Source of the DNA: Ignavibacteria bacterium
GTDB lineage: Bacteria > Bacteroidota > Ignavibacteria > Ch128b
Reading direction: 5' to 3'
Length of the DNA: 64,000 bases
Assembly (NCBI GenBank): GCA_013177855.1
Contig: JABLYA010000001.1
Location: forward strand, 1,901,573 to 1,965,572
The translations under genes were made by a program, and so were the position numbers. This document shows positions 43,970 to 53,334 of this stretch, piece by piece. Numbering within the stretch: the first letter of the stretch is position 1; each line of letters begins with the position of its first letter. The notes under the pieces are model-generated. The model ran no database searches. It was not told where the DNA came from and saw only the letters and a list, made by a program, of their open reading frames with translations.

Positions 43970-45942
43970 AAGCTTTCTACTTCATCAGCTTTTGTTAAAA
44001 TTTCTAAAGCTCTGTCAATTGCATTGTGAGTACCAAAAAGTACAAGCAAATCTCCGCATTGAATTTGAAAATCCCCAGATGGGTTAGGTATAAATTGATT
44101 GTTTCTGATTACAGAAATTACAGTAGCGTTTGTTCTGGCGCGTAGATTAATTTCTTTTAATGTTTTATTACAGACGGGATGATTATCATTTATCAAACAG
44201 GTATCTATTGTTCCCTGAGCAAGAATTTGATTTATCTGGTCAAAAGCATGTTCGGTAAAACGAACATCTCTAAACAAACCATAAGATTGAGTTCTCAATG
44301 TATTTGCCTGGGCTAAAATTACACTGTTTGGAATATGATATGATTTTAAGACTCGACTCAATATTTGAATCGATGTTTCGAATTCTTCGGGAATTACCTC
44401 GTCGGCTCCAAGTTTGACAAGTTCTTCAACATCTTTTACATATCTTGTTCGCACAATCAGATAAACATTCGGATTTAGATCTTTCACAAGCCTGACAATA
44501 ATTCTTGTAGCCATTGAGTCTGAAATTGCAACAACTACAACTTTTGCGCTTCTGATATGAGTATATTCAAGGACCTCTCTTTTAGTCGCATCACCGTTTA
44601 TAATTTTTTCACCTTCTTTCTTTGCATGCAAAACATTTTTGGGATTAGCTTCAACAATTACATATTGAATTCCTGTTTCTCTTAGAACTTTTGCAATATT
44701 CCTTCCATTCAAACCATAGCCAATAATTATCACGTGATTGTTAAGTTTTTCGATGTAATCCTCAATCTTTGCCTTTTCAAGATGCGGTATTTTTTTCGAG
44801 ATATATGGAGATATTTTTAAAAGCAAAGGAGATAAAAACATTGTAATTAATGAAAGCGTGATAAATTCATTAGAAAAACTTTCCGTTAAAATGTTTGCTT
44901 CTTTTCCCTTTAAAACCAAAACAAAAGAAAATTCACCAATCTGAGATAAATAAAGACCTGTAAGAAATGCGATTCTAATTGGATATTTCTGTATGAGAAT
45001 TATCAAAGCTATTATTATCATTTTGAAAGACATAACTGCGATCGTTAGAAAAATTAATTTAAATGGCTCATTAAGAATTAATTGTAAATTTAAAAGCAGT
45101 CCAAATGAAATAAAGAAGAATGAGGTGAAAACCTCCTTAAAAGGCACAATATCTCCAATAACCTGATGAGTGTAATCAGTTTCAGAAATAATTAATCCGG
45201 CAATAAATGCACCAATTGCAAACGAAAGTCCAAGATATTGAGTAACGAATGCGGTACCCAAACTCAGTACTATCACGCCAATGATAAAAACATCTCTCAT
45301 CTGAATTTGAATTAAAAGATATAGAATATGGGGCATTAAAAATCTTGAGATGAAAAAAATTGCAACGATCAATATGAATGAGAATATTAATCTATAAATC
45401 GCATCTCCAAAAGAAGCATCTCCTGAGATACTTAAAATTGGAATTAAAAGCATCATTGGTAAGATCATTAAATCTTGAAATACAAGAATACCAGTTGCAA
45501 GTTTTCCGTGCGGAGTTTCAATTTCATCTCTATCGCTGAGCATTTTAAGTATTATTGCTGTACTTGAATGTGTAACCAAAAATCCTAAGAAAATTGATTG
45601 CTGAGCATTGAGACCAATTGTAATCCCAAAAATAAATCCAGCCAAAATTGTGATTATAACCTGTAAACTCCCGATAATTAAAATTTCCTTAAAGTTTTTA
45701 ATGAAGCTATTAAAAGAAATCTCAATTCCAATTGTAAAGAGTAATAGTGCAATACCTATTTCAGCAAGCTGATTTATTCCTTGCGAGTCGGTTATGATCT
45801 TTAAGGCATTTGGACCAATTAATACACCCGTAACAATTAATCCAATAATTGACGGTAGATTTAATTTGTTAAAAAGGTAAACGATAGGAATTGCAAACGC
45901 AAGGACAATTAGAATATCTTTAAATAAGAAAATTTCGTTCAT
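43966..45942 (-). CDS. CPA2-family cation:proton antiporter with TrkA-N and TrkA-C domains (KefB/YbaL-like)
   Basis: 658 residues. About 12 membrane helices (1-375) with family motifs 'LFTIGIEISF', 'HSSTAIILKML' and 'LGLSFAIGAFIAGLIISETDY'. A TrkA-N (RCK) nucleotide-binding domain (about 400-520) begins 'HVIIIGYGLNGRNIAKVLRE'. A TrkA-C domain (about 560-650) ends 'GDLLVLFGTHNAIDRALEIL'. Such proteins are K+ or Na+/H+ antiporters or ligand-gated K+ efflux systems regulated by NAD(H) or thiols through the RCK domain. It diverges from the S9 peptidase only 39 bp away, so regulatory sites for both are compact. Confidence 0.92.
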   Translation of the reverse strand: MNEIFLFKDILIVLAFAIPIVYLFNKLNLPSIIGLIVTGVLIGPNALKIITDSQGINQLAEIGIALLLFTIGIEISFNSFIKNFKEILIIGSLQVIITILAGFIFGITIGLNAQQSIFLGFLVTHSSTAIILKMLSDRDEIETPHGKLATGILVFQDLMILPMMLLIPILSISGDASFGDAIYRLIFSFILIVAIFFISRFLMPHILYLLIQIQMRDVFIIGVIVLSLGTAFVTQYLGLSFAIGAFIAGLIISETDYTHQVIGDIVPFKEVFTSFFFISFGLLLNLQLILNEPFKLIFLTIAVMSFKMIIIALIILIQKYPIRIAFLTGLYLSQIGEFSFVLVLKGKEANILTESFSNEFITLSLITMFLSPLLLKISPYISKKIPHLEKAKIEDYIEKLNNHVIIIGYGLNGRNIAKVLRETGIQYVIVEANPKNVLHAKKEGEKIINGDATKREVLEYTHIRSAKVVVVAISDSMATRIIVRLVKDLNPNVYLIVRTRYVKDVEELVKLGADEVIPEEFETSIQILSRVLKSYHIPNSVILAQANTLRTQSYGLFRDVRFTEHAFDQINQILAQGTIDTCLINDNHPVCNKTLKEINLRARTNATVISVIRNNQFIPNPSGDFQIQCGDLLVLFGTHNAIDRALEILTKADEVESL

Positions 45943-45981
45943 ATCTTTGAGAAAAGTTTAATTAATTAATCTGGAGCTGCT

Positions 45982-48018
45982 ATGAAAAAATTGTTTTTAT
46001 TTTTTGTTCTTCTCTTCTTTATTCAAAATATCAATTTAATTAGTCAAAATAAAAGAATTTTCACTTCGGAAGATTTATGGCAGATGAAAAGACTTTCAAA
46101 TCTTACCGTTTCGCCTGATGGGAAATATGGTTGTTTTGTTGTGACAGAGTATAATATTAAGGAGAACAAGGGTAATAGTGATCTTTGGTTAATCGATTTG
46201 AAAACATATCAGACAAAAAGGCTGACAACAAATTTGAATTCAGATAATTCGCCAGTCTGGCATCCTGATAGTCGAAAGATTGCTTTTATTTCAAAAAGAG
46301 AAGGTGACTATCCTCAACTTTATGAAATAGATATTGATGGAGGAGAAGCCCGCTTACTTTATGAGATGCCAATGGGAATTTCAAATCCTCAATATTCGAA
46401 AGATGGTAAGAGAATTTTCTTCGTCTCAAAAATTTTACCCGAATTTGAAAATGATCTTGACGGATTGAAGAAAGAATTAAAAGCACGCAAGGAGAAAAAA
46501 GTCTCAGCAAAAGTAACTGAAAATCGTTTCTACAGATATTGGGACAGCTGGTTAACAGATGGATTTGTTTCTCGAGTTTATGTTCTTGATCTTGAGACGA
46601 AAGAATTAAAAGACCTGATGAAGGGCTGGAATAAAATTTTTAATCTTGATGGTGGAATTTCTTTTTCAATTTCACCAGATGGGAAATGGTTAAGTTTTGT
46701 TGCAAACAGCACAGAACCACCTTATGATTCATTAAATGCTGATGTTTATCTATTAAACATTGATAAACCTGAAGAAGTAAAGAATATTACTCAGGATAAC
46801 TTTCAGGATGATTCCGCTCCATATTTTTCTAAAGATGGTAAGTATCTTTTCTTCGGCAGTCAATTCGATCCAGATTACTCGGCTGATAATGTGAGATTAA
46901 TGGTTTACAATCTCACAAATGGAATAACTAACAATCTAACTGAACAATATGACTTTTCTTTTTTTGGATTTACTCAAGGTGATGACTTAAATAAAATCTA
47001 TATGCTCGCAGAGGATAGAGCTAAAATCTCTTTATTCGAATACGATCTTCTTAAAAATAAACTCGAAAAAATTTACACCGGCGGGTCAATTAATTCAGTA
47101 AACATTAAAAATCAAAAGGCGTATTTCCTTAAAAGTACGATCTCGGAACCGCAAGAAATTTTTGAATTTGATTTGAAGAGCAAAGCTTTGAAAAAGATTT
47201 CTAAATTTAATGACGAATTAATGAGTCAAATAAAATTTGGAAAAGTTGAAGAGCATTATTTCATTGGTGCAGAAGGTGATTCAGTCCAGTTATATCTTGT
47301 CTATCCTCCAGATTTCGATGCAACGAAAAAATATCCTCTTGTTCATTTAATTCATGGAGGTCCTCACGGTACATTTGGTGATGATTTTCATTACCGATGG
47401 AATGCCCAACTTTTCGCTGCACCTGGTTATGTTATCGCAATGGTCAATTTCCATGGTTCAACAAGCTTCGGAAAAAATTTTGGCAAATCAATAGTTGGTG
47501 CTCATGGCGATAAACCTTTTACTGACATAATGCTTTCAACAGATTTTTTGATAAGAAAATTTAATTTTATTGATTCTACAAAAATGGCTGCTGCCGGTGG
47601 AAGTTACGGAGGCTATCTTGTCAACTGGATCGCAGGTCATACCAACCGCTTTAAAGCACTAATCAGTCATGCCGGCGTTTATAATCTAATGGGACAATTT
47701 GCAAGTGATTTAACTTATGAACGAGTAAAAAATTATGATGGAGCTCCATGGCAAGGAAGATATGAAAACATCAATCGATGGAATCCAGCTTTCTTTGCTC
47801 ATAATTTTCAAACTCCAATGCTGATTATTCACGGTGAAAAAGATTATAGAGTTGTTGTAACTCAAGGTCTTGAGATATATGGTGTTCTTAAAGGTAAAGG
47901 TATTCCAGCAAGATTAGTTTACTATCCTGATGAGAATCACTGGATCCTTCAACCACAAAATTCAATTTACTGGTATCAGGAAGTTCATAATTGGTTTAAA
48001 AAATATCTTGGTGAGTAA
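45982..48018 (+). CDS. Secreted S9-family prolyl oligopeptidase / dipeptidyl aminopeptidase
   Basis: 678 residues with signal peptide (MKKLFLFFVLLFFIQNI). An N-terminal beta-propeller (about 40-420) has repeated 'SPDGKYG', 'HPDSRKIAFIS', 'SPDGKWLSFVA' and 'SKDGKYLFFGS' blades. The C-terminal alpha/beta-hydrolase starts near 440. The catalytic triad: Ser541 in 'AAGGSYGGYLVNW', Asp in 'IHGEKDYRVVV' and His in 'YYPDENHWIL'. Other landmarks are 'HLIHGGPHGTFGD' and 'NFHGSTSFGKNFG'. It probably removes dipeptides or cleaves oligopeptides in the periplasm, in line with a peptide-scavenging lifestyle. A GGAG lies upstream of the ATG. Confidence 0.93.
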   Translation: MKKLFLFFVLLFFIQNINLISQNKRIFTSEDLWQMKRLSNLTVSPDGKYGCFVVTEYNIKENKGNSDLWLIDLKTYQTKRLTTNLNSDNSPVWHPDSRKIAFISKREGDYPQLYEIDIDGGEARLLYEMPMGISNPQYSKDGKRIFFVSKILPEFENDLDGLKKELKARKEKKVSAKVTENRFYRYWDSWLTDGFVSRVYVLDLETKELKDLMKGWNKIFNLDGGISFSISPDGKWLSFVANSTEPPYDSLNADVYLLNIDKPEEVKNITQDNFQDDSAPYFSKDGKYLFFGSQFDPDYSADNVRLMVYNLTNGITNNLTEQYDFSFFGFTQGDDLNKIYMLAEDRAKISLFEYDLLKNKLEKIYTGGSINSVNIKNQKAYFLKSTISEPQEIFEFDLKSKALKKISKFNDELMSQIKFGKVEEHYFIGAEGDSVQLYLVYPPDFDATKKYPLVHLIHGGPHGTFGDDFHYRWNAQLFAAPGYVIAMVNFHGSTSFGKNFGKSIVGAHGDKPFTDIMLSTDFLIRKFNFIDSTKMAAAGGSYGGYLVNWIAGHTNRFKALISHAGVYNLMGQFASDLTYERVKNYDGAPWQGRYENINRWNPAFFAHNFQTPMLIIHGEKDYRVVVTQGLEIYGVLKGKGIPARLVYYPDENHWILQPQNSIYWYQEVHNWFKKYLGE

Positions 48019-48020
48019 AT

Positions 48021-49019
48021 ATGAATTATAGAATTTTAGGTAAAACAAATTTAAAAGTAAGTGAGATTGGTTTTGGTGCCTGGGCAATTGGGGGGCCCGC
48101 AATGGCTGGAGATATTCCAATTGGCTGGGGAAAAACTGATGATAATGAATCAAGAAAAGCAATTTTAAAAGCAGTTGAAAGAGGAATTAACTTTTTTGAT
48201 ACTGCCGATTTTTACGGTCTTGGTCATAGTGAAGAATTGCTTGGCGAAGTTTTACATAACAGATGGAATGACATTATACTGGCTACAAAGGTTGGTCACG
48301 AATTACTCCCCGATGGCAGAATAAATCTTAATTATTCGAAAGATTACATTCTGAAAGCTTGTGAAAATAGTTTGAGAAGATTGAGAAAAGATGTCATTGA
48401 TGTTTATCAACTTCATTCTGCAAAAGTTGAACATCTTGAAAAAGGTGAGTGCATCGAAGCGATGGAAATTTTAAGAGAACAGGGTAAAATTCGTTATTGG
48501 GGAATTTCATTGAATACCTTTAATCCGGCACCCGAGATTAAATTTTTAGCCGAACGAAATTTAGGGGACACTTTACAGATTGTTTTTAATGTTATAAATC
48601 AGATTGCAATGAAAGAAGTAATCCCGCTGGCAGTAAAGAAAAATTATGGAATAATCGCAAGGATGCCTCTTCAATTTGGTTTGCTGACAGGGAAGTTTAA
48701 TGAGAATACAACTTTCAGCTCTGATGATCATCGTTCCTTCAGATTGAATAAATATCTGCTTAAAAGATCTATTGAAGCACTAAAACCTTATTTCGAACTT
48801 GTTACAAAGTATAATGTAGATCCTGCACTATTTGCTTTGAGTTTTGTTCTAAATCACAATGAAATTTCGACTGTAATTCCTGGAATACGGACTGAGGAAC
48901 AAGCTTTAATGAATACGAGAGAAAAAATTCAAATAAACGAAACTGATTTAGAATTTTTACATGAATTGGGTGAGAAAGAATTTAGAGATTTAATAGATGA
49001 ATTTGCAAAATATGCATAA
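48021..49019 (+). CDS. Aldo/keto reductase
   Basis: 332 residues, (beta/alpha)8 barrel. Catalytic tetrad: Asp and Tyr in 'GINFFDTADFYGLGHSEELL', Lys in 'ILATKVGHELL', His in 'VYQLHSAKVEHL'. The start 'YRILGKTNLKVSEIGFGAWAIGG' is the standard subfamily motif and 'VIPGIRTEEQALMN' matches the NADP(H)-binding end. Substrate unknown; many such proteins act on sugar or xenobiotic carbonyls. It starts 2 bases after the S9 peptidase stop, so the two may be co-transcribed, though a functional link is not obvious. Confidence 0.92.
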   Translation: MNYRILGKTNLKVSEIGFGAWAIGGPAMAGDIPIGWGKTDDNESRKAILKAVERGINFFDTADFYGLGHSEELLGEVLHNRWNDIILATKVGHELLPDGRINLNYSKDYILKACENSLRRLRKDVIDVYQLHSAKVEHLEKGECIEAMEILREQGKIRYWGISLNTFNPAPEIKFLAERNLGDTLQIVFNVINQIAMKEVIPLAVKKNYGIIARMPLQFGLLTGKFNENTTFSSDDHRSFRLNKYLLKRSIEALKPYFELVTKYNVDPALFALSFVLNHNEISTVIPGIRTEEQALMNTREKIQINETDLEFLHELGEKEFRDLIDEFAKYA

Positions 49020-49188
49020 ATGATTTGTGGTTTAAAAATATATTTGTGTAAGTTTTAAATGACATAAAAATACGACAAATGACTAATTGTTAAGGTAGAG
49101 ATGTTCTTTAGCTTGCGATCGAAAAATTTAAGGACACAAAATGAAAAAACAATTAACTAAAATATTAACTAATAATTCGGAGGGTCCT

Positions 49189-50235
49189 ATGAGACTTCAC
49201 TTTTTACTTTTTTCATTAATATTTTTTGTCACTTTTAATCTCTTGCAAGCTCAAACCTCTGATCTTGAGCAGACGCTTGCAAAGATTACTGGTGATGCAA
49301 GTAAAGCTTATGTTGCTCCTATTTCTTCTGCATTCGGGGCAAATTTGAATTCAGGTTGGGTTCACAGTGCACCAAAAGCGACAAAATTCAGCTTTGATTT
49401 AGAAGTTGGTTTTGTCGCTATGGCTACTCTATTCGGTTCAAGCAACCAGACATTCGCTTCGAGTGGTAGTTTTAGATTCAATTCAGCACAAGCTGAACAA
49501 TTAATTCCACCGAATATTACCGGTTCAACGAGAACAAGCATAAAGAATGAAATTCTTTCTCGTGATTTCACTGTATCTATCTCGGGACCAACAATTGTTG
49601 GGAAGAAGACAGATTCAATTAAAGTTAAATTCCCTGGTGCTGTAATTCAAGGTCAAACACTTGGAGCAAAAGAACTTGTTCTTCCTGTTACTGGTTACCT
49701 TGAAGAATTACCAGCATTACCACTTGTTGTTCCTCAGGTTTCTCTTGGAACTGTGTTTGGAACTCAAGTGTCCTTGCGTTATTTACCTGAATTTGAAGTT
49801 AGTCCAGATTTGGGGAAATTCAAATATACCGGATTTGGAATCCAGCATAATCCAACAATGTGGCTACCTTTTTCACTGCCTGTGAATGTTTCAGTTGGAT
49901 ATTTTACACAATCACTTGAAGTAGGTAAAATCTTCAAAACATCGGCATCGATGTTTGGGGTATTTGCTTCCAAGAGATTTGGTCCCGGTGCATTGAATAT
50001 TGAACCTTATGCAGGTTTCACTCTCGAAAGCTCATCAATAGATGTTGAATATGATGTGACTTATGATACTCCAACTGGTCCATCACCAGCAAAAATTAAA
50101 TATTCACTTGAAGGAGAAAATTCAACGAGGATAACAATTGGAGCTACACTAAAGCTTTTACTTGTTGGTTTAAGTGTTGATTATAGCATTGCTAAATATA
50201 ATACAGTTAGTGCATCCCTAAACATTAAAATTTAA
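49189..50235 (+). CDS. Outer-membrane beta-barrel candidate (DUF6588-like), secreted
   Basis: 348 residues from the ATG at 49189, preceded by GGAGG (49179-49183); an ATG 48 bases upstream only adds a charged tail. Signal peptide (MRLHFLLFSLIFFVTFNLLQ, cleavage near AQT). The mature part is rich in alternating aromatic and hydrophobic residues with Gly-rich turns, ending in a terminal aromatic-poor strand 'VSASLNIKI'. Motifs such as 'YVAPISSAFGANLNSGWVHS' and 'KRFGPGALNIEPYAGFT' resemble DUF6588-type proteins found across Bacteroidota. Likely a small outer-membrane barrel of unknown role. The upstream TATATTTG at 49039 is an exact Bacteroidota -7 box but lacks a matching -33 box. A terminator follows. 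Confidence 0.75.
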   Translation: MRLHFLLFSLIFFVTFNLLQAQTSDLEQTLAKITGDASKAYVAPISSAFGANLNSGWVHSAPKATKFSFDLEVGFVAMATLFGSSNQTFASSGSFRFNSAQAEQLIPPNITGSTRTSIKNEILSRDFTVSISGPTIVGKKTDSIKVKFPGAVIQGQTLGAKELVLPVTGYLEELPALPLVVPQVSLGTVFGTQVSLRYLPEFEVSPDLGKFKYTGFGIQHNPTMWLPFSLPVNVSVGYFTQSLEVGKIFKTSASMFGVFASKRFGPGALNIEPYAGFTLESSSIDVEYDVTYDTPTGPSPAKIKYSLEGENSTRITIGATLKLLLVGLSVDYSIAKYNTVSASLNIKI

Positions 50236-50251
50236 TCTCTCTCATAATCAA

Positions 50252-50286
50252 AGAGGCCTGCTTACTTTTAAGCAGGTCTCTTTTTT
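50252..50286 (+). terminator. Rho-independent terminator after the barrel gene
   Basis: AGAGGCCTGCTT (50252-50263) pairs with AAGCAGGTCTCT (50270-50281), one G-T pair, over a 6-base loop, followed by T's to 50286. Lies 16 bases after the stop. Confidence 0.92.
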
Positions 50287-50298
50287 ATTTTCCATCTC

Positions 50299-50330
50299 TT
50301 TGCCTAAGTTTTAAATCATTCTTATATTTG
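50299..50330 (+). promoter_or_regulatory. Bacteroidota-type promoter for tRNA-secG
   Basis: TTTG at 50299-50302, a spacer of exactly 20 bases, TATATTTG at 50323-50330. Both boxes match the Bacteroidota consensus TTTG / TAnnTTTG fully. The tRNA begins 31 bases downstream. Confidence 0.8.
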
Positions 50331-50360
50331 TATCCGTTCATTAATTATTTGAAACATTCT

Positions 50361-50434
50361 GGCGAGGTAGCTCAGTTGGTTAGAGCAGTGGAATCATAAT
50401 CCACGTGTCGGGGGTTCGAATCCCTCCCTCGCTA
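50361..50434 (+). tRNA. tRNA with CAT anticodon (elongator tRNA-Met, or lysidine-modified tRNA-Ile2)
   Basis: 74 nt cloverleaf. Acceptor GGCGAGG/CCTCGCT (first pair G-T), D-stem GCTC/GAGC, anticodon stem GTGGA/TCCAC with loop ATCATAA, anticodon CAT at 50395-50397, variable loop GTGTC, T-stem GGGGG/CCCTC, T-loop TTCGAAT, discriminator A. CCA is not encoded. The C1-A72 mismatch and three-GC anticodon stem of initiators are absent, so it is an elongator-type tRNA-Met; tRNA-Ile2 shares the CAT anticodon and cannot be excluded by eye. It lies between a strong promoter and secG. Confidence 0.95.
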
Positions 50435-50452
50435 CAAATAAGAGGAGATAAA

Positions 50453-50800
50453 ATGTTTACTTTCTTATTAATTGTATCCATATTTTTAGCGATATTGTTA
50501 ATCATTGTTGTTTTAATGCAATCAAGTAAAGGTGGCGGTTTAGCTGGTACTTTTGGTGGGCCAGGTGAAATGGGCGCAATTTTCGGTGTCCGAAGAACAG
50601 CCGATTTTTTGATGAAAACAACTTGGGTTTTAGCTGTAACTTTAATGTTGCTTGCAATAGTTATAAACTTAGCTGCATTGCCTTCATCTTCGCAGGAAAA
50701 AATGAGAGAAAGCATTATTCAAAGAAAAGGAATGCAATCATTGCCTCAAAGACCTGCTTTACCTCCAACTCAATCTACCCAACCGCAGCAAAATAAGTAA
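50453..50800 (+). CDS. secG: SecG, protein translocase subunit
   Basis: 115 residues from the ATG at 50453 with GAGGAG upstream. Two membrane helices (about 2-20 and 55-75) joined by the signature loop 'LMQSSKGGGLAGTFGGPGEMGAIFG', which contains the conserved GGGL core of SecG. The Pro/Gln-rich C-terminal tail ('PALPPTQSTQPQQNK') is typical of Bacteroidota SecG. It stabilises the SecYEG channel. It sits directly downstream of a tRNA gene in the same promoter unit, an arrangement seen often in bacteria. A terminator that works for both strands follows. Confidence 0.95.
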   Translation: MFTFLLIVSIFLAILLIIVVLMQSSKGGGLAGTFGGPGEMGAIFGVRRTADFLMKTTWVLAVTLMLLAIVINLAALPSSSQEKMRESIIQRKGMQSLPQRPALPPTQSTQPQQNK

Positions 50801-50828
50801 ATCGAGTTTATAAATTTATTTAAAAAAC

Positions 50829-50861
50829 AAAAGGCTGTTTCGACTCTGAAACAGCCTTTTT
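50829..50861. terminator. Bidirectional Rho-independent terminator between secG and the convergent lipoprotein gene
   Basis: AAAAGGCTGTTTC (50829-50841) pairs perfectly with GAAACAGCCTTTT (50848-50860) over a 6-base loop. The A-run on the left and T-run on the right let it stop both secG and the minus-strand gene that ends at 50882. Confidence 0.95.
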
Positions 50862-50881
50862 AGTTTTAAATGTTTATTAAT

Positions 50882-51823
50882 TTAATTTACCTTGTATGGA
50901 ATTCCCCAGGTTGAACTTGAAACATTTCCTTCTACTGAAAAGATTGTCTCGTTTGTCACTGCATTAATTACAGAGTGAAATCTGCCAAATGGATGGGATA
51001 CAAAAAGATTCCAATTACCCTGATAAACTTTTTCCCATTTATCGCCAATTTGAGTTGATGAAACAAGGGATAATTTTCTCTTTACACGATATATTTGTCC
51101 CGCAATCTTTCTGCCGTATGTAATGGTGACAAAATCTTCTTTTGGAGAATTACTTGTAAGATAAACTTTAAGAGTTACTTCATCGTTTTTATTTCGCATT
51201 ATAAAATCTTTCATTGGATCTCCGACAAAGAAATAAGTATCCAAAGGTGAAGTTATAATTATAGGATCTCTACCGGGAATAATTGCTTCAATTTTTGTGA
51301 TTTGAATATTTTTTAAAGAAGTCGAACCTTCGGGTAGGGAAATCGCCTGAATTTTCCAGCCTCGATTCCTGTCATTTCTTGAATTGGTTCTAATAAAAGT
51401 CACATTTCTCTTTACAGTTTCAACAAATGGTTTTGTTACAATCGTATCGGGTCTATAGGTTGTATCGCCTGGATTTATTTGAGTAAATTTTCCAGCTATA
51501 ATTAAGTATCCTGTATATTTAGTAGTAACTGTGACTTTAGCAGAATCACCGATTACCTGTTTATCAAAAGTTTTTTCCATTTTAGTAATTCTTCTGCCCA
51601 CCTTGATTGGATATAAATCGGTTTGGATCTTACCTAATTGAAATGCACTTGCATCACCATCGTCAAAGTTTTCATCGAAATTAGAAATTGATTCTTCGCT
51701 ATCAATTAATGATGTAAGAACGGTGTCATCTAAATAGTCCGGTTCATTTACACTAGATTTACAGCTAATGATTAAGAATGGAATAAGTAATGCTGAAATA
51801 AAGATCAAAAGTTTTTTATTCAT
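50882..51823 (-). CDS. Lipoprotein of unknown function
   Basis: 313 residues from the ATG at 51823, which has a perfect GGAGG 7 bases upstream; an ATG four codons earlier overlaps that site. Lipoprotein signal peptide with lipobox 'LIISC'. The mature protein has an acidic N-terminal segment (DESISNFDENFDDGDAS) then two beta-rich segments: the first contains 'GKIQTDLYPIKVGRRIT' and 'VIGDSAKVTVTTKYTGYLII'; the second holds 'GDKWEKVYQGNWNLFVSHPF' and 'TNETIFSVEG'. I recognise no family. Probably outer-membrane anchored, with an Ig-like or lipocalin-like beta fold. It may be co-transcribed with the upstream PBP4 gene 53 bp away. Confidence 0.7.
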   Translation of the reverse strand: MNKKLLIFISALLIPFLIISCKSSVNEPDYLDDTVLTSLIDSEESISNFDENFDDGDASAFQLGKIQTDLYPIKVGRRITKMEKTFDKQVIGDSAKVTVTTKYTGYLIIAGKFTQINPGDTTYRPDTIVTKPFVETVKRNVTFIRTNSRNDRNRGWKIQAISLPEGSTSLKNIQITKIEAIIPGRDPIIITSPLDTYFFVGDPMKDFIMRNKNDEVTLKVYLTSNSPKEDFVTITYGRKIAGQIYRVKRKLSLVSSTQIGDKWEKVYQGNWNLFVSHPFGRFHSVINAVTNETIFSVEGNVSSSTWGIPYKVN

Positions 51824-51876
51824 AAGTTCCTCCATCGTTTTTTTGATTTATTAGATTAACGAATATTTAAAAAGGT

Positions 51877-53277
51877 TTAATAAGAATCAGCGATCAGTGT
51901 AATTATTTTATCTTGTAATTCTCTCATTTTTGATTGATTACCTTTTCTAAAATTAAAATTTATTGCAAAGATCAATAAATCACCCGATTTAGAGACCACA
52001 TAACCTGCGAGTGATGTAACGCCATTCAATGTCCCAGTTTTTCCTCTCAGTCTATCTGGCGGGAATAAATTACTAAATCTGTTGTGCAATGTTCCATCAG
52101 TTTGTGGAATTGAAAGAGAATTATAGAAATCATTAAAAACTGCAGGATTTAAATAGATTTGATGAAGAAGCTTCACCAAAGTATTGGTCGAGAATTGATT
52201 TTGTCGGGAAATACCAGAACCATCAACCATGCTAAAATTTGGTTCATAGATATTTAATGATTTTAAGTAAGTATTTATAGCTTGAGAAGCATCAAAGGGA
52301 CTACCCTGTCCGCCTGCGTAATTTGCTCCAATTATTAAAAAAAGATGTTCAGCAAAGAAGTTATTGCTGTTTTTATTTATAGGTTTAAGAAATTCGGTAA
52401 GAGGAGTAGAAATAGTTGATATTCTATCTGAAAATTTTGGAACTTTTCCTTTTTTAATTTCACCCCAAAAACTTATTCCGTTCTCTCTCAAAAGTTTTGC
52501 TAAAAGATTTCCCACATAGTAGTCAGGTCTTTTGATATGTACTTTTAAGACGATTGATGAATTTTTTCTGATATTTCCAGTTATTGTTATTATTTCTTTA
52601 TTATTTTCAAATTTTGATAAAGCGGAAAGACGGGTACGGGTATTAGTTGTTTTTGTCTTGTTTATTATTTCAAAGTAGTCTAATTCATCGAGCAGGGTCA
52701 CATTTCCGCTTCGGCCAATTTTATTTGAACCATTAACTCTAAGAAAAATTGAATTCGAATTTACGGTAACAGAAGAAATAGGTGGAAGCGGAACAGATAT
52801 ATTTTCATCTTCAATCCATTCATTTCTATAGAAAGTCTCTTCAAAGAAAGAATCATCAATAATTATATTGCCAGTTACCGATTGAATGTTTGCTAGTTTA
52901 AGTTTGGTAATGAGATTTTTAAGATTCTCAGTTGTAATTGTAGGATCACCATAGCCTTTCAAAAAAAGATTCCCATTAATTATTCTATCACTCAAATCAT
53001 TATCATCACAATACAGCTCGGTGTTAATTGAAAAATTAGGTCCAAGACTTAATAGAGCAACACCCGTAGTAAATAGTTTATTTGTAGATGCCGGGATTAA
53101 AGGTACCTCTGAATTAACCTTTATAATATAATCATTCTTTGAAGTCGAGAAGCAGGTCAAAGAATATTCCGAATTTTTAGGCAATGATTTTTTTAATAAT
53201 TCTTTAACTTGAAACTCGATTGAGTTATCGTTGATTATAGGAAAGAAAATCAATAATAATAAATTGAAAAAATACAT
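51877..53277 (-). CDS. dacB: D-alanyl-D-alanine carboxypeptidase / endopeptidase, PBP4 (S13) family
   Basis: 466 residues with signal peptide (MYFFNLLLLIFFPI). All three active-site motifs of class C penicillin-binding proteins are present: S64-T-N-K67 in 'LIPASTNKLFTTGVALL', the SxN motif in 'NKNSNNFFAEHLF', and KTG in 'RGKTGTLNGVTSLAGY'. 'VDGSGISRQNQFS' matches the PBP4 subfamily. It trims or cleaves peptidoglycan cross-links in the periplasm. The upstream region on the minus strand carries a good Bacteroidota-type promoter with a short 5'UTR of about 19 bases. Confidence 0.95.
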   Translation of the reverse strand: MYFFNLLLLIFFPIINDNSIEFQVKELLKKSLPKNSEYSLTCFSTSKNDYIIKVNSEVPLIPASTNKLFTTGVALLSLGPNFSINTELYCDDNDLSDRIINGNLFLKGYGDPTITTENLKNLITKLKLANIQSVTGNIIIDDSFFEETFYRNEWIEDENISVPLPPISSVTVNSNSIFLRVNGSNKIGRSGNVTLLDELDYFEIINKTKTTNTRTRLSALSKFENNKEIITITGNIRKNSSIVLKVHIKRPDYYVGNLLAKLLRENGISFWGEIKKGKVPKFSDRISTISTPLTEFLKPINKNSNNFFAEHLFLIIGANYAGGQGSPFDASQAINTYLKSLNIYEPNFSMVDGSGISRQNQFSTNTLVKLLHQIYLNPAVFNDFYNSLSIPQTDGTLHNRFSNLFPPDRLRGKTGTLNGVTSLAGYVVSKSGDLLIFAINFNFRKGNQSKMRELQDKIITLIADSY

Positions 53278-53302
53278 CGATTACATCCCATTTCGTTGCG
53301 TG

Positions 53303-53334
53303 CAAAATTAGTATTTGTTAAATTGAATTGAAAA
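53303..53334 (-). promoter_or_regulatory. Bacteroidota-type promoter for the PBP4 gene
   Basis: On the minus strand, TTTT (53334-53331) is followed by a 20-base spacer and TAATTTTG (53310-53303). One mismatch at the -33 box, exact -7 box, same spacing as the tRNA-secG promoter. It overlaps the start of the divergent SDR gene. Confidence 0.55.
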